A stretch of 64,000 nucleotides of DNA, taken from the NCBI RefSeq assembly GCF_029504655.1, contig NZ_JAQFIL010000001.1:3477001-3541000 (forward strand), in the 5' to 3' direction. Both the position numbers and the translations under genes were made by a program. Positions 1 to 9,600 of this stretch are shown one piece after another. Origin of the DNA: Catalinimonas alkaloidigena. GTDB lineage: Bacteria > Bacteroidota > Bacteroidia > Cytophagales > Cyclobacteriaceae. The notes under the pieces are model-generated. The model did not search any database. It saw nothing but the letters and a program-made list of their open reading frames with translations, and was not told the origin of the DNA. Position 1 is the first letter of the stretch; each line of letters begins with the position of its first letter.

Positions 1-146
1 CTTCCCACTTACCTTCTACCTTCCAGGTAACGAATGAAACTTCTGATACCATAAATTCTGTTTTACCAAGTCTTCAATACTCCATATAATTGTAATCACT
101 GAGGTATTACAAAAAACTCTTTTTTTTAGTTATAATGGAAAATTAA
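1..146. other. Left-edge intergenic stretch
   Basis: No gene can be supported here. A short minus-strand frame is open from about position 51 to the window edge, but it is too short and too featureless to call. The stretch just before the first gene is T-rich and probably carries that gene's promoter, although no clean TAnnTTTG match is seen. Confidence 0.4.
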
Positions 147-1319
147 ATGCTTTCTATGAAACTAACTGTATACCCCCTAATCTTGATGATAGGGTTGGTC
201 ATGTTAATGCAAGCTTGCCAGGTAGAAAAGGATGAAAATCAATACAAAAATGAAGACATCAAATTAATATCGGACAGCATTGATTGCGAAAATCTTTATG
301 ACACTGCCTATGCCCGATGGATGAGCGATAAAGCTCAGGAAATTGACGAGTTTTTTTCATCAAAGTACGATGTTGGTCTTTTCAACGGCACAATTTTATT
401 CGCTGATGGTGGCAATGTGATCATTAAAAAGGCATACGGTTATGCAGACTTCCGTGAAGAAGACACTTTAAGCATCAATTCAGCATTTCAGCTTGCATCC
501 GTTTCCAAACCTTTAACTGCGCTTGGCGTGATTTGGCTTAAAGAAAAAGGTTTGATTTCATATGACGATACTGTGCAGCATTTCTTCCCTGACTTCCCAT
601 ATGAAGGTATCACAATTCGTATGCTGCTTACGCACAGGTCTGGATTGCCAAACTATATGTATTTTGCAGATGAACATTGGATTGACAGGAAAGTTCCTAT
701 TTCCAATGAGGATGTGTTGTGCCTGATGAAAACTTATGAGCCCAACATTTACTATATCCCCAATTATAGATATAACTATAGCAACACAAACTATAGCCTG
801 CTAGCTTCAATTATTGAGAAAGTTACTGATTTGAGATTTAGTGAGTTTATGAAAGCTTATATTTTTGACCCACTTGGGATGGAAGACAGTTATGTTTACT
901 CAAAAGCTTACAGGCCTGATATTGAACATAGTACCATAGGCTATGACAACAGAAGAGTAGCCGAAGATACTTACCTGAATGGGGTGACTGGCGACAAAGG
1001 GATTTATTCAAGTGTAGAAGATCTTTTTAAACTTGATCAGGCGCTATACAAAGAAAGCTTTCTGTCCAAAGAAAGCCTTACAGAAGCTTACCTTGCTGCA
1101 CACCCTGAGTTATATGCCCACGACAATTACGGACTGGGTTGGAGAATCAACGAACAGCCCGATTGCAGCAAGATCGTATTTCATAGTGGTTGGTGGAAAG
1201 GATACCGTACCCACTTTATCAGACTTCTTGATAAACAACAAACCATTATTGTCCTTGCTAATACCAATAGAAGCAGATTCATTAGCACCAGGGACTTACT
1301 TGACCTTATGGATGCTTAG
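147..1319 (+). CDS. Serine hydrolase, beta-lactamase/class C family lipoprotein
   Basis: Probable envelope-anchored serine hydrolase of the beta-lactamase / D-alanyl-D-alanine carboxypeptidase fold. An N-terminal hydrophobic segment ends in a lipobox with Cys24 (LMQAC). The class C motifs are in order: SVSK at residues 118-121 (nucleophile Ser118, Lys121), the YSN triad at 211-213, and HSG at 346-348 in place of KTG. The 390-residue length fits the family. A second ATG three codons in (position 156) is an equally good start. Substrate is unknown; many such proteins are esterases or peptidases rather than true beta-lactamases. The 3' end overlaps the convergent rimK stop by four bases. Confidence 0.85.
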   Translation: MLSMKLTVYPLILMIGLVMLMQACQVEKDENQYKNEDIKLISDSIDCENLYDTAYARWMSDKAQEIDEFFSSKYDVGLFNGTILFADGGNVIIKKAYGYADFREEDTLSINSAFQLASVSKPLTALGVIWLKEKGLISYDDTVQHFFPDFPYEGITIRMLLTHRSGLPNYMYFADEHWIDRKVPISNEDVLCLMKTYEPNIYYIPNYRYNYSNTNYSLLASIIEKVTDLRFSEFMKAYIFDPLGMEDSYVYSKAYRPDIEHSTIGYDNRRVAEDTYLNGVTGDKGIYSSVEDLFKLDQALYKESFLSKESLTEAYLAAHPELYAHDNYGLGWRINEQPDCSKIVFHSGWWKGYRTHFIRLLDKQQTIIVLANTNRSRFISTRDLLDLMDA

Positions 1320-2188
1320 ACATTTCTTTCCAGGTATTGAATTATTTTACCCGCCACATCAACTCCTGTAGCATTCTCTATCCCTTCAAGACCTGGAGAA
1401 GAATTTACTTCTATGATTAATGGACCGCGATTAGATTGTAATATATCTACACCGGCCACACCCAGACCGAGTTTACGGGCTGACTCTATCGCTGCGTGTT
1501 CTTCTTCTTGGCTTAGTTCAATTACTTCAGCGGTTCCTCCCCTATGAAGATTTGACCTGAATTCTCCTTCTTTTGCTGTACGCTTCATAGCACCAACTAC
1601 TTCACCATCCACTACAAAAGCACGAATGTCTGAGCCTTTGGATTCCCCAATGAACTCCTGTACGATAATCCTGGCCTTAAGTCCGTTAAAAGCTTCTATA
1701 ACAGATTTTGCTGCTTTTTTATTTTCTGCCAGTACCACACCTAATCCCTGTGTACCTTCCAGGAGTTTGATGATCACTGGTGCGCCTCCAACTTCGCTGA
1801 GAATTTCATCCGTTTCTTTGGCATAATTGGTAAAAACAGTTTTGGGTAAGCCTAAACCAGCCCGGGAAAGTACCTGAAGGCTACGTAATTTATCTCGGGA
1901 ACGGATAAGCGCCTGTGACTCAACTGCACTAAAAACTTTCATCATCTCAAACTGTCGAACTACAGCACTTCCATAAAAAGTAACTGAAGCACCAATACGC
2001 GGGATTATAGCGTCAATATCATTAAGATAGTGCCCTTTGTAAAAAACAGTAGGCTTCTTTTGCTCAATTATAATATTACATTTAAGATGATCTACTACTT
2101 GTATTTCATGGCCTCTCTGCTTGCCAGCTTTGAGAAGGCTCTGTGTAGAATACAAATTTTCATCCCGAGATAATATGGCGATTTTCAT
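1316..2188 (-). CDS. rimK: RimK-type alpha-L-glutamate ligase (ATP-grasp)
   Basis: ATP-grasp ligase of the RimK family; in Escherichia coli RimK adds glutamates to the C-terminus of ribosomal protein S6 and makes poly-alpha-glutamate. The protein has 290 residues (about 300 in E. coli). An N-terminal pre-ATP-grasp domain is followed by the nucleotide-binding stretch around residues 137-160 ([16 protein letters not shown]) and the C-terminal metal-binding segment with [14 protein letters not shown]. It is divergent from a retropepsin-like gene across 63 bp, a pairing that resembles the RimK/RimB association of other bacteria. Whether S6 is the target here is inferred. Confidence 0.9.
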   Translation of the reverse strand: MKIAILSRDENLYSTQSLLKAGKQRGHEIQVVDHLKCNIIIEQKKPTVFYKGHYLNDIDAIIPRIGASVTFYGSAVVRQFEMMKVFSAVESQALIRSRDKLRSLQVLSRAGLGLPKTVFTNYAKETDEILSEVGGAPVIIKLLEGTQGLGVVLAENKKAAKSVIEAFNGLKARIIVQEFIGESKGSDIRAFVVDGEVVGAMKRTAKEGEFRSNLHRGGTAEVIELSQEEEHAAIESARKLGLGVAGVDILQSNRGPLIIEVNSSPGLEGIENATGVDVAGKIIQYLERNV

Positions 2189-2251
2189 AAATTGAATATC
2201 TTTTAGAAAAATTATGTCAAATTAATTAGAATTGATTTCATTTCTTTCTTT

Positions 2252-2704
2252 ATGAAAAAGAAAATAAAAAAAGTAATTGGGACTCGTGATAGAATTGATT
2301 TACCTGAATTTAATTTATATGAACTTCCCTGTAAAATTGATACAGGAGCTGAATCTTCAGCTATCCACTGCCATAGAGTAAGATTAGTAGAAGTCAATGG
2401 AAAAGAAAATATTTCTTTTCGCTTATTAGACCCTTCCCATGAAGCCTATAACAATCATGAATACCAAACGTCTAACTTTAAAGAAAAAAAGATTACCAAT
2501 TCATTTGGAAAGTCTGAATACAGGTTCTCTATTAAATGTCAGGTAATTTTATTTGGAGAAACTTTTACCACAGATTTTACTTTAGCTGATAGGGTAAGTA
2601 TGCGTTATCCCATATTGTTAGGTAAAAGGCTTCTTAAAAATCGTTTTTTGGTTGATGTCAGTAAGATTGACTTATCATTTAAACTAAAACAGGAAAATGA
2701 ATAA
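2252..2704 (+). CDS. RimB-like retropepsin-fold (putative ATP-dependent zinc) protease
   Basis: Small protein of 150 residues with an aspartic-protease-like signature, DTGAESSAIH, starting at Asp30. It belongs to the family usually labelled putative ATP-dependent zinc protease; the Pseudomonas member RimB acts with RimK. A C-terminal segment ending MRYPILLGKRLL resembles the second conserved block of retropepsin-like domains. Position next to a divergent rimK supports a role in trimming or controlling glutamylation, but this is inferred from context. It ends four bases before the convergent rarA stop. Confidence 0.8.
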   Translation: MKKKIKKVIGTRDRIDLPEFNLYELPCKIDTGAESSAIHCHRVRLVEVNGKENISFRLLDPSHEAYNNHEYQTSNFKEKKITNSFGKSEYRFSIKCQVILFGETFTTDFTLADRVSMRYPILLGKRLLKNRFLVDVSKIDLSFKLKQENE

Positions 2705-2708
2705 AAAA

Positions 2709-3968
2709 TCAGTAGCCGTACTTCTCTTTCCAAAAGGCTTTTAGACGTTTTCTAAGCTCATTTTCTCTCGGGTTTTCTCCAGGATCATACAGTTTAGTGT
2801 TTTTTATTTGATCGGGCATAAACTCCTGAGCTACAAAGTTAGCAGGAAAATCATGAGCATACTGATAACCTTTACTATATCCCTCATCTTTCATCAATTG
2901 TGACGGAGCATTTCTAATGTGCATAGGAACTTGCAGATCACCTGTATTCTTAACAATTGATTTTGCCTGCTTTATAGCTTTATAACTGGCGTTACTTTTC
3001 GGGCTGGACGCCAGGTATGTTACACACTGTGACAAAATAATTTCTGCTTCCGGAAAACCAATCATATTGACTGCCTGAAAGCAATTAGTGGCTAAGACCA
3101 ATGCGGTTGGATTCGCATTCCCTACATCCTCGGAGGCTAAAATTAACAAACGTCTAGCTATAAATTTGGCATCTTCTCCTCCTTCTATCATGCGAGCCAG
3201 GTAGTAAACTGCTGCATTAGGATCACTCCCTCTAATTGACTTGATGAAAGCAGAAACAATATCATAATGCTGTTCACCTTTTTTATCGTATAATGCAACT
3301 TTCTGCTGAGAGAGTTTTGTTACCAGATCATTGTTAACAACCACCTTATTTCCTGATTGCCTTATGATGAGTTCCATTAAATTTAGAAGTCGCCTGGCAT
3401 CTCCTCCTGATAAACGAAATAATGCATCATACTCATCAATTTGAATTTCTTTGTTTAATGCCGGTTCATTCACAACTCGCTCAACCAACTTCAGAAGTTC
3501 TTCATTGGAAAGTGGCTGTAAATGATACACCTGACAGCGAGAGAGTAATGCTGCATTTACTTCAAAGGAAGGATTTTCAGTGGTGGCTCCTATTAATGTT
3601 ATTTGTCCTTTTTCTACTGCACCAAGCAGCGCGTCCTGTTGAGATTTACTAAATCGGTGAATCTCATCTATAAAAAGAATGGTCTGAATCAAGCCTCCGG
3701 CCCGGTTTATTACATCTCTGACCTCTTTTACGCCAGCGCTTATGGCACTTAGGAAGAATATTTGTGCTTTAGACTCATGAGCAAGAATCTGAGCTAAAGT
3801 AGTTTTGCCCACTCCGGGAGGTCCCCAGAAGATGATGGAAGGAAGACGGCCACTTTCCAACATTTTTTTTAATACTCCTTGTGGTCCTGCAATATGCTGC
3901 TGACCTATAACCTCATTTAGTGTTTTGGGCCTTAGTGTTTCTGCAAGGGGCTGAGAAAATATACTCAA
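2709..3968 (-). CDS. rarA: Replication-associated recombination protein A (AAA+ ATPase)
   Basis: RarA/MgsA AAA+ ATPase, related to clamp loaders and eukaryotic WRNIP1, acting at stalled replication forks. Walker A is GPPGVGKT at residues 49-56 and Walker B is LFIDEIH around 98-104; a sensor-1 segment GATTENPSFE and an arginine-finger region LLSRCQVY follow. The C-terminal half carries the family's DIVSAFIKSIRGSDPNAAVYY block and MHIRNAPSQLMK motif. The length of 419 residues is typical. It starts MSIFSQPLAE, a normal RarA N-terminus. Confidence 0.95.
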   Translation of the reverse strand: MSIFSQPLAETLRPKTLNEVIGQQHIAGPQGVLKKMLESGRLPSIIFWGPPGVGKTTLAQILAHESKAQIFFLSAISAGVKEVRDVINRAGGLIQTILFIDEIHRFSKSQQDALLGAVEKGQITLIGATTENPSFEVNAALLSRCQVYHLQPLSNEELLKLVERVVNEPALNKEIQIDEYDALFRLSGGDARRLLNLMELIIRQSGNKVVVNNDLVTKLSQQKVALYDKKGEQHYDIVSAFIKSIRGSDPNAAVYYLARMIEGGEDAKFIARRLLILASEDVGNANPTALVLATNCFQAVNMIGFPEAEIILSQCVTYLASSPKSNASYKAIKQAKSIVKNTGDLQVPMHIRNAPSQLMKDEGYSKGYQYAHDFPANFVAQEFMPDQIKNTKLYDPGENPRENELRKRLKAFWKEKYGY

Positions 3969-4039
3969 GGGTTTATAAATAATTAACGAATAAATAAAAA
4001 ATAATTAATCAAACATTTAAAAATATGAATAAAAAATAG

Positions 4040-4047
4040 TACTTTTA
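4040..4047 (+). promoter_or_regulatory. Possible -7 promoter element for the DUF2062 gene
   Basis: TACTTTTA matches the Bacteroidota -7 consensus TAnnTTTG at seven of eight positions and lies 17 bases before the ATG at 4065. No convincing -33 TTTG was found at the right spacing, so this is tentative. Confidence 0.3.
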
Positions 4048-4064
4048 TTACATATTACAGAAAA

Positions 4065-4553
4065 ATGAAGATATCAAACTTAAGAAGCAAACTCATTGAA
4101 TATCGTGAAGGTGTTCTAAAGACGAATAGCAGTCCTGAATCAATCGCTATGGGATTTTCCCTTGCTACACTCATTGCTATTTTACCGACCCCGGGATTCG
4201 GAATTTTTCTGGCGCTCTTTATCGCACTCTTTTTTAAAAAGATTAACAAAATCGCAATTGTTGCTTCTTTTGCAATATGGAACCCCTTGGTTTTAGCTCC
4301 GATCTACTGGTTAAGTTATTTGCTGGGCGATGCACTTTTTCGCCCTGACCCATCAATGCATTTTGACTTAGCGATTTTTAATCACCTTTACCATTACTCG
4401 GGTAGGTTTATACTGGGAAATGCTACTTTAGCTATATGCTTTGCCATAACAGGTTATTTACTTATTTACTATCTCATACTGCATTATATGAGAAAGAGAA
4501 GTCTGCAACGTGTCGTTAATGCACTACCTCCAAGTAAAGATGCCTCTGCTTAA
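4065..4553 (+). CDS. DUF2062 domain membrane protein
   Basis: Membrane protein of 162 residues of the DUF2062 family, function unknown. The N-terminus carries the characteristic SPESIAMGFSLATLIAILPTPGFG stretch in which a first hydrophobic helix is broken by a PTPG turn. Three further hydrophobic segments follow: about residues 55-62 plus 66-87, and 112-136. The C-terminus is short and basic. It converges on the DUF2452 gene with one base between stops. In other bacteria DUF2062 proteins sit near envelope genes, but nothing here defines a role. Confidence 0.8.
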   Translation: MKISNLRSKLIEYREGVLKTNSSPESIAMGFSLATLIAILPTPGFGIFLALFIALFFKKINKIAIVASFAIWNPLVLAPIYWLSYLLGDALFRPDPSMHFDLAIFNHLYHYSGRFILGNATLAICFAITGYLLIYYLILHYMRKRSLQRVVNALPPSKDASA

Positions 4554-4554
4554 A

Positions 4555-4845
4555 TTATTCATCTAGTTCCCAGGTATGATCAGCCAACAGTGTCGCCTTA
4601 CTGATTAACTTTTTGAATGGAGAAGTTTTTCCCCACTCATCCGGTGCAATCATTGAGAGGACATCATTACCATCATCCTTTTCATATAGATAGTAGGTAT
4701 GGCCAACTAAAGGTTCAAAACTCATCTGCGCCAAATAAATCCTCTCCGATACTTCTACTCTTTGTTTTAGTTCGTTAGCCTGATCAACCAATGTCTGCAT
4801 CTGATCATACAACTGCTTCATCTGACGATCCGTTTGCTGATGCAT
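4555..4845 (-). CDS. DUF2452 protein, apparently interrupted at its 5' end
   Basis: The ATG-started frame gives 96 residues: a predicted coiled-coil region (about 8-34) followed by the segment LVGHTYYLYEKDDG typical of DUF2452 proteins of unknown function. The same frame stays open upstream for 49 more codons to position 4992 and encodes the rest of the family's conserved N-terminal half (PHTVGGALIKPEDRGKIKG). That extension has no ATG, GTG or TTG and is preceded by an in-frame TAA. So either the ATG at 4845 gives a truncated protein, or translation begins at an unusual codon, or the gene is broken by a nonsense change. Confidence 0.7.
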   Translation of the reverse strand: MHQQTDRQMKQLYDQMQTLVDQANELKQRVEVSERIYLAQMSFEPLVGHTYYLYEKDDGNDVLSMIAPDEWGKTSPFKKLISKATLLADHTWELDE

Positions 4846-5010
4846 AGCAGAAACTGCTCTCCCTTTAATTTTACCTCTGTCCTCAGGTTTGATCAGTGCT
4901 CCTCCAACTGTATGAGGAAAAGCTAACGTACCGGGGTTTTCAGTAATTTTCTCCTTTTCCTTTTCAAAATCAATGTGTTCTAAATTTACTTTTTAGCCTT
5001 TTTTACTCAA
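4846..5010 (-). other. Conserved 5' part of the DUF2452 frame with in-frame TAA
   Basis: Reading upstream of 4845 in frame gives the family-like stretch from NPGTLAFPHTVGG to RAVSAM. An in-frame TAA sits at 4993-4995. Beyond it the frame reads L-S-K-K-G from a TTG at 5008-5010, resembling a normal start such as M-S-K-K. A single base change (TAA from AAA, CAA or GAA) would restore a continuous gene of about 151 codons started by TTG. A sequencing or assembly error is an alternative. Confidence 0.6.
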
Positions 5011-5047
5011 TGCTAATAGATTTTATGTATTTAATAAACCTTTTTTC

Positions 5048-5191
5048 TTATTGTGAGGCCGATATTCTCTCCTTCAAATTTGGTTTAGATCCGGGAAAAG
5101 TTGTTCGGGTCGCAATATCATAACTAAAATAAATCATTATCAATAAGAAAATGATCGCAATCAGAAGAAAGATTTTTTTGGATCTTTTCAT
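5048..5191 (-). CDS. Small single-span membrane protein (47 residues)
   Basis: A 47-codon ATG-to-TAA frame encodes a basic start (MKRSKK), one hydrophobic segment (residues 7-23) and a polar tail with TRTTFPGSKPNLKERIS. This is a coherent one-span topology rather than random coding. I believe similar short proteins with a TTFPGS-like tail occur in other Cytophagales, but that is from memory and unchecked. It lies alone between the broken DUF2452 gene and dinB, divergent from dinB by 56 bp. Function is unknown. Confidence 0.6.
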   Translation of the reverse strand: MKRSKKIFLLIAIIFLLIMIYFSYDIATRTTFPGSKPNLKERISASQ

Positions 5192-5247
5192 TTTAATTAA
5201 CTTCAATCAAAAAACGTCTCAACACAAAAATAGTTCTTATAAATTAG

Positions 5248-6333
5248 GTGTCAAGCTCAGAAAACATCAGGAAGATTATCCATATTGACATGGATGCTTT
5301 TTATGCTTCAGTAGAGCAGAGAGACTTTCCTGGGCTAAGAAACAGACCCATAGCTGTGGGGGGAAGTAGTATGAGAGGAGTGGTAGCCGCTGCCAGCTAT
5401 GAGGCTCGTAAGTTTGGTGTGCATTCTGCAATGTCCTCTGTACAAGCCAAAAAACTGTGCCCTCAACTTATTTTTGTAAAAGGGAGAATGGATGTTTATA
5501 AAGAGGTTTCCAGCCAGGTAAGAGAAATCTTTAATTCATATACTGAGCTTGTAGAACCTTTATCTTTAGATGAAGCCTATCTTGATGTAAGTGTTAATAA
5601 GAAAAATATTAACTCTGCGATGAAAATCGCTCTACAGATCAAAAATGAAATAAAAGTTAAAACACAACTCACTGCATCCGCAGGTATTTCTTTTAATAAG
5701 TTTCTTGCTAAAACGGCTTCAGGGATGAACAAGCCTGACGGTTTTACAGTCATACTACCTAATGAAGCTGAACGATTTCTGGAAAAGCTACCGATTGAAA
5801 AATTCTATGGTATAGGAAAAGTCACTGCCAGAAAAATGCATGAGGCAGGCATTGCAAATGGTTTTGATTTGAAAAACAAAAGTCTCGCTGAATTGGTAAA
5901 ACGCTTCGGTAAAATTGGGAAATTCTATTATAATATCGTTAGAGCAAAAGATGATCGTTCTGTTAACTCTGAACGGATAAGGAAATCTATCAGTATTGAG
6001 CGCACTTTTGCAGAAAACCTGAGAACAAAGGAAGAGTTGCTAGTTTCAGTAGCCGAGCTATCAGAAAAATTATATCTGAGAATGCAAAAAAGCCAGTCTT
6101 ATGGTCAAACTTTAACACTTAAAATAAAGTACGAAGACTTTAGTATACATACACGAAACTCAACAGCCCCACTTCTATTTCGTTCTTTGGAGCAAATTAT
6201 TTTGTATGCGCAAAGTTTATTGGTCCATGTAGATTTAGAGCATCATCAGGTGAGGCTATTAGGCATTGGTATTTCTTCATTAGACGGCCAAGAAAAACAA
6301 AAAATTGGCAATCAACTCTCATTTGAATTTTAA
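5248..6333 (+). CDS. dinB: DNA polymerase IV (Y-family translesion polymerase)
   Basis: Y-family polymerase of 361 residues. Catalytic acidic residues are seen in HIDMDAFYASVE (Asp14, Asp16) and LSLDEAYLDV (Asp108, Glu109). The helix-hairpin-helix thumb region (IEKFYGIGKVTARKM) and little-finger domain follow. The C-terminus ends in QLSFEF, which looks like a beta-clamp-binding motif. The start is a GTG; the next in-frame ATG would remove the catalytic N-terminus, so GTG is preferred. Known role: error-prone bypass of DNA damage. Confidence 0.95.
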   Translation: MSSSENIRKIIHIDMDAFYASVEQRDFPGLRNRPIAVGGSSMRGVVAAASYEARKFGVHSAMSSVQAKKLCPQLIFVKGRMDVYKEVSSQVREIFNSYTELVEPLSLDEAYLDVSVNKKNINSAMKIALQIKNEIKVKTQLTASAGISFNKFLAKTASGMNKPDGFTVILPNEAERFLEKLPIEKFYGIGKVTARKMHEAGIANGFDLKNKSLAELVKRFGKIGKFYYNIVRAKDDRSVNSERIRKSISIERTFAENLRTKEELLVSVAELSEKLYLRMQKSQSYGQTLTLKIKYEDFSIHTRNSTAPLLFRSLEQIILYAQSLLVHVDLEHHQVRLLGIGISSLDGQEKQKIGNQLSFEF

Positions 6334-6627
6334 AAGCCCTCAATAACATTGAAATTACTTTTTTGCACTTAATCTTACTCTTCTCTTCAATAAAGCTGTC
6401 CCATTATAATTGGTATTCCTCTTGAAAGTTACACCCTTATCACTATAACAGATTTATAATACACTCAATTTCAGTATTTTATAATATTCAACTTCTTTAT
6501 TTTTCTTTATCAATCTCTTACAAACCCACAGCCATACATCTTAAATCAAAGGTTCAATTTTTGTATTATTCATATAAACTATTTGAAATAGTAAGTGCAT
6601 AAAGGGTTTTGAAGATAGTTTATCATT
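6334..6627. other. AT-rich intergenic region before the PKD gene
   Basis: No gene is seen in these 294 bases. A 13-base palindrome, CTATTTGAAATAG, lies at 6579-6591, about 36 bases before the start of the large PKD gene, and could be an operator. An exact TAnnTTTG element is not present, so the promoter cannot be placed with confidence. Confidence 0.35.
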
Positions 6628-9600
6628 ATGAAATACATTTTTACGGTAAACAAAGGAACAATAAGTGGAATTAAGTCATTTGACAGTCTTTATTATTGCT
6701 TCATCGTATGCTTAATCGTTTTACTAAGCAATACGAACACATATGCACAGTGCTCTTTGGGTTATAAATCTGGTAATGATGTATTAAGCAGGCCTATATT
6801 ATGCGCAACTGAAAGTTATGAATGGAAGGTCTGGTATACCATTGACGGGGCTCCCACTAATGTTGAGTTTGAGTTTTTTTGGGGTGATGAAGCCACTCCG
6901 GGAGCCAGTCAGATTGTTACTCCTACCTTTGTAGGAGTAGTTGGAGGGGGTAATAGATATGAAGCAACTGTTCCTCATAGTTATGACAGAGATGCTGGAG
7001 AATGTAATTATTCACCTACCGTATTTTTAAGAATGGACGGTGTCCGCTGTACCAGTTCTGACCAGACCCAGAATGTAACAGTGTGGGACATAGATAACAG
7101 AAATGGAGGAGAACTGCTCATCAACCCTGAAGTATACAGAATCTGTGTAGGTGAAGGAGCAAGCCTTAATTTTACTGACAATACCATATTTAACTGCGTT
7201 CCTGCCTCTGGAGAAAATGACCACATTAACAATCTGGTAAGATGGATACAGTGGGTATATGGTACGGGTCCATCTTCTCTTACTGGTGTACAAGTTAATG
7301 GAACTTCTCATGCATATCCTTTTGATGGTAATGTAACAGACCTTCCTGGTCCAGTCATTAACTCGGGAGAAACCAGTAACTTAATTACTGTAGCACCTAC
7401 AACCGCAGCCGATTTGGGTAAGCAGTTTGAAGTCACTCTAAAAAACTGGAATTATTGCAACCCCTATGATGCGTATACTACTGATGGATATCTAAATCCT
7501 GCTACTGCTGGGGGCGACAATCCGTTTATTTCACGCACTGCACGGATTATTGTCGTTGAAAAATCTAATCCATCATTCCAGACACGACTAAATGATAATA
7601 GTGGACAAGTACAAACTGATTTTTGTATTGACGACCAGATTTATTTCCAAAACCTAACTGCTGGCATTGACGATGATGGAGATGGTACAGATGACTCCAA
7701 TTATCAATGGGTTTGGGAATTTTATGATGATGATACGCAAACCACTCTTTTAGCTACAAAAAATGGTAAAAACCCTACTTTTAGTTATAGTTCGCCCGGA
7801 GCGAAATCCATTAAGCTCATTGCAAAAGACTTAAATTCTGTTGGACAGTGTGGAGGTGAAATCGTGGTGGATGTTAACATACTTTCCACCCCTACAGCCG
7901 ATATTAATGTAACTGATATAAATGATAGTGCATTAACTGATCTTTGTTTTGACCCCACAAATCCTCAGAATTTTGATGTTCGCTTCCATGATGTATCTAC
8001 AAATTTTGAAGCTAATTCTACTTGGGAGTGGAATATCTATGATCCAGCTAATACGCTTATTGACAATCGGTCTGGAGGTGGAACGCAGGGCTATGTACAG
8101 CAAACTTTCACAGCTCCAGGCACATATATGGCTGAACTAATTTCTTCAGCAGTGGGTGTTGACTGTGAAACCCGGGATACAGCTTATGTGCATATTTACG
8201 AAGTGCCTACAGTAGATTTTAGTGCGGATGAAATTTGTGCCAACGACAGTACAACTTTTAAATCGCTGGCAAGCCTGAGTACAGTGGTCAATGGTGACCA
8301 GATTGATACATATGAGTGGGATTTTGATTATGATGGTGTCACCTTTAATGTTGATGCTATTACTACTACTGCTGATCCTCTTAAACACAAATTTATAAGC
8401 AGTGGTACTTTTCAGGTAGCTCATAGAGTAAGTACTCAAAAAGGTAAATGCTCAGCCATTTTGGTAAAGGATGTTACTGTTATGCCTCTACCAGATGTTA
8501 GTTTTACTGCCAGCCAAGTAGAAGGTTGTTCACCTTTGGGAGTAGATTTCTCTCCAAATACTTTGTTAACTGACCAGCCAACGGGTATTGATAGTTACAT
8601 CTGGTATGTCAAAGACCTAAAAACCAATGTTGTTTATAATACTATTGTAAGCCCGGCTGAAGATAATTTCACTACTTCATTTCTAAATACACAAACTTCA
8701 TATGCAAATCATGAATATGAGATTTGGTTAGAGGCCAAAGCCAGTAATACCTGCGATGTAATAAGCGATACGCTTACGATTATGGTATACGCAGGACCTC
8801 CATCAGAATTTAGTATTACTAATCTTAGCGGTTTAGATGCTAATTGTGCTCCCAGAACCTATGATTTTAGAGTTGATGCGAGAACGCGTACTTTAAACCC
8901 TGACCTGTATCATTGGGAAATTATGGATTTAGCAGATAGCAGTATTGTACATCAAACTACCGAGCCTGGTACTGAACCTACTTTATCCTTTACGCTTCAT
9001 AATGAAACCAAAATCCGAAAAAAATATAGTATTTCTTTACTGGCTGAGAAAAGTGGCTTTTGTTTCTCCAGAACTGAAAAAATCGTAGATGTTAATCCAG
9101 TACCAAAAGCAGATTTCACCTATGAAATCATTGATGTTGATTGTGAATCGGTAGTTTATAAAGTAAGTGCAAAGGAAAAAGGACTTTTCTATGACTGGCA
9201 GATCTCCCCTAGCCCCCTGAATAGCCCTGACTTATCAGAAAGCAGCTTTGAAGTACATTTCCAGAAAGGCAGCACGTCAGCATATAATGTAAAAATTACT
9301 TTACAAACAGAAAATATTGTTGGCTGTGTTAGTGAGGCAAATGTTCAAAATATTCAGGTTGATCCAAAAGAAAATATAGGAGCTTCATTTATTGTTAGCC
9401 CTACCATTATGGAAATTCCTGATAAAACTATTTCTATCACCAATACTACCAACTCGGGTGACTGGACATATTTATGGAATTTTGGTGATGGTAATACTTC
9501 TACTGCAAAAAACCCACTTTCTCACACTTATGATAAGCATGGTGAGTACAAAGTAAAGATGAGAGCGGAAGGACTTTACTGCTATGAAGAAGACTCAGCC

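Noticed and set aside
147..1319. Serine hydrolase as an antibiotic-resistance beta-lactamase
   Set aside because: It is a lipoprotein with HSG in place of KTG and belongs to a broad hydrolase family; there is no specific evidence for beta-lactam hydrolysis.
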